DNA from: Alphaproteobacteria bacterium | GTDB lineage: Bacteria; Pseudomonadota; Alphaproteobacteria; CAAHEQ01; UBA3637 | Length of the DNA stretch: 8,387 nucleotides | Reading direction: 5' to 3' | Assembly (NCBI GenBank): GCA_900772625.1 | Contig: CAAHEQ010000093.1 | Span: 1-8,387, forward strand | Shown here: one piece after another, positions 7,428 through 8,387 of the stretch | Layout: each line of letters begins with the position of its first letter | How positions within the stretch are numbered: position 1 is the first letter of the stretch | Program-made: the position numbers and the translations under genes | Notes under the pieces: generated by a model | Database searches by the model: none | What the model was told of the DNA's origin: nothing | Seen by the model: only the letters and a program-made list of their open reading frames with translations

Positions 7428-8269
7428 CAAAAAAACAAAAAAATATAAACACTGCCGCGGGATTTTTAAAACCCGTTGTCGATTTAAAAGATAAAGATAT
7501 TCGCCCAATGTTTCCAAATATGGTGACGATGTCCGCTTTGGCGTGCGGTCTGTCATCTATGCAATTTGCATTTTGGGGCAATTGGGCTATGGCGGTTATC
7601 TATATCGCTTTAGCGGCGATTTTTGACGGCCTTGACGGACGCGTTGCCAGAATGTTTAACGTATCCTCAAAGTTTGGTGCAGAACTTGACTCACTATCCG
7701 ATTTGGTCAGCTTTGGTGTTGCGCCAGGCTTTTTACTTTACCGTTGGACAATGGAGCAAAACGCGATTGTTTTGGGCGACAAAGATCCAATTGCAATCGG
7801 CGTGCCTTGGGTTATTGCTCTGTTCCTTGCGATGTGCTGTGCGTTGCGCTTAGCGCGTTTCAACACAATGCTTGATGTCAAGCAACCATCCTATTGGACT
7901 CATTTTTTCACAGGTCTGCCAGCGCCAGGCGGCGCATACGTTGCCCTGTTCCCTTTGGTTTGCTATCTGTGGACGGGAGCTGAGTTTTTACGCAATCCGT
8001 ACTTGGTCGGCTTTTTTATGCTATTCAGCGCCGTGTTAATGGCAAGCCGCATTCCAACGCCTTGCTTTAAAAAGCTGCATCTGCCAAAGATGGACAATCA
8101 ATATGGAATGATGATTATGGCGGCCGTGATTGCGATGATTGTTTCGCTGCTTTACCGCAATTTTTGGTGCGTAGTCAGCGTTGTCGGCGTGATTTATTTG
8201 ATTATGCTGCCTGTCGGTTTTATTTATTTTGCCAAAGAAAAAGCAAAGTTTGAAGGAGCCAATAAATGA
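7424..8269 (+). CDS. pssA: CDP-diacylglycerol-serine O-phosphatidyltransferase
   Basis: A 281-aa membrane enzyme that makes phosphatidylserine and CMP from CDP-diacylglycerol and serine, the step before Psd. The CDP-alcohol phosphotransferase motif is complete at residues 68-93: D68 and D71-G72, then A75-R76, G85, D89 and D93, the aspartates that bind metal and substrate. Upstream, MFPNMVTMSALACG (29-42) is the usual lead-in to the first membrane helix. Several further hydrophobic segments follow (about 52-67, 122-142, 170-183, 192-207, 228-244 and 248-270), consistent with a polytopic type II PssA. GGAG at 7413-7416 lies seven bases before the ATG, inside the end of psd. The first codons are very A-rich, with two runs of seven A. 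The gene overlaps the next reading frame by four bases. Confidence 0.95.
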   Translation: MTKKQKNINTAAGFLKPVVDLKDKDIRPMFPNMVTMSALACGLSSMQFAFWGNWAMAVIYIALAAIFDGLDGRVARMFNVSSKFGAELDSLSDLVSFGVAPGFLLYRWTMEQNAIVLGDKDPIAIGVPWVIALFLAMCCALRLARFNTMLDVKQPSYWTHFFTGLPAPGGAYVALFPLVCYLWTGAEFLRNPYLVGFFMLFSAVLMASRIPTPCFKKLHLPKMDNQYGMMIMAAVIAMIVSLLYRNFWCVVSVVGVIYLIMLPVGFIYFAKEKAKFEGANK

Positions 8270-8387
8270 AATTAATTTCTTTTGTTTTGATTTTCTTAAC
8301 TTCCAGCGTGGCTTTTGCGCAAATCAAAGGTGCGGTCGGTTTCGAAAGCCCTAACAAAGCTCAAAAAGCCGAGCCTGTTGTGATGGC
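8266..8387 (+). CDS. 5' end of an exported protein gene (partial)
   Basis: The frame opens with the ATG of an ATGA overlap with pssA and runs off the right edge after 40 codons. AAGGAG at 8253-8258 is spaced seven bases before the ATG. Residues 1-18 form a clear Sec signal peptide: K2, a hydrophobic core (LISFVLIFLTSSV) and a cleavage site after AFA, before QIKG. There is no lipobox cysteine, so a periplasmic or secreted protein is expected. The 22 mature residues visible are polar and do not identify a family. Its tight coupling to the phospholipid genes suggests co-expression, not a known shared function. Confidence 0.85.
   Translation, partial: MKLISFVLIFLTSSVAFAQIKGAVGFESPNKAQKAEPVVM

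Overview
The window looks like chromosomal DNA of an AT-rich Gram-negative bacterium, most likely an alphaproteobacterium. That placement is an inference. It rests on the adjacent phosphatidylserine decarboxylase and phosphatidylserine synthase genes, a PAS-repeat protein that resembles the sensor half of alphaproteobacterial DivL-like or PAS_7 histidine kinases, the short promoter spacings, and CCA-encoding tRNA genes. AT-rich alphaproteobacteria of this kind are often host-associated, but nothing here proves a lifestyle.

Layout: (1) 1-458 is the 3' end of a lysine-rich, coiled-coil gene that I do not recognise. (2) A 136-bp gap holds a tandem 10-bp repeat and a good sigma70-type promoter. 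(3) 595-4797 is a tightly packed three-gene operon: a proline/alanine/glutamine-rich lipoprotein, the ComM/YifB AAA+ ATPase, and a membrane-anchored protein with about four PAS modules and no kinase domain. (4) The stop codon of the PAS gene lies inside the -35 box of a near-consensus promoter for tRNA-Ser(CGA), and a perfect palindrome covers the predicted start site of that tRNA. (5) 4936-6426 on the minus strand is an unrecognised 496-aa orphan with its own promoter and strong ribosome site. It has duplicated N-terminal motifs and a degenerate zinc-protease-like motif. It lies between the 3' ends of two tRNA genes, tRNA-Ser(CGA) on the plus strand and tRNA-Glu(CTC) on the minus strand. (6) 6647 to the end is the phosphatidylethanolamine operon: psd, pssA and the start of a gene for an exported protein, each joined to the next by an ATGA overlap.

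How the genes work together: pssA makes phosphatidylserine from CDP-diacylglycerol and serine, and psd decarboxylates it to phosphatidylethanolamine, so this pair is one pathway. The lipoprotein, comM and PAS genes probably share a transcript, but no common function is evident. The least ordinary parts are the orphan gene between the tRNA genes and the PAS protein that ends where a kinase would normally begin.
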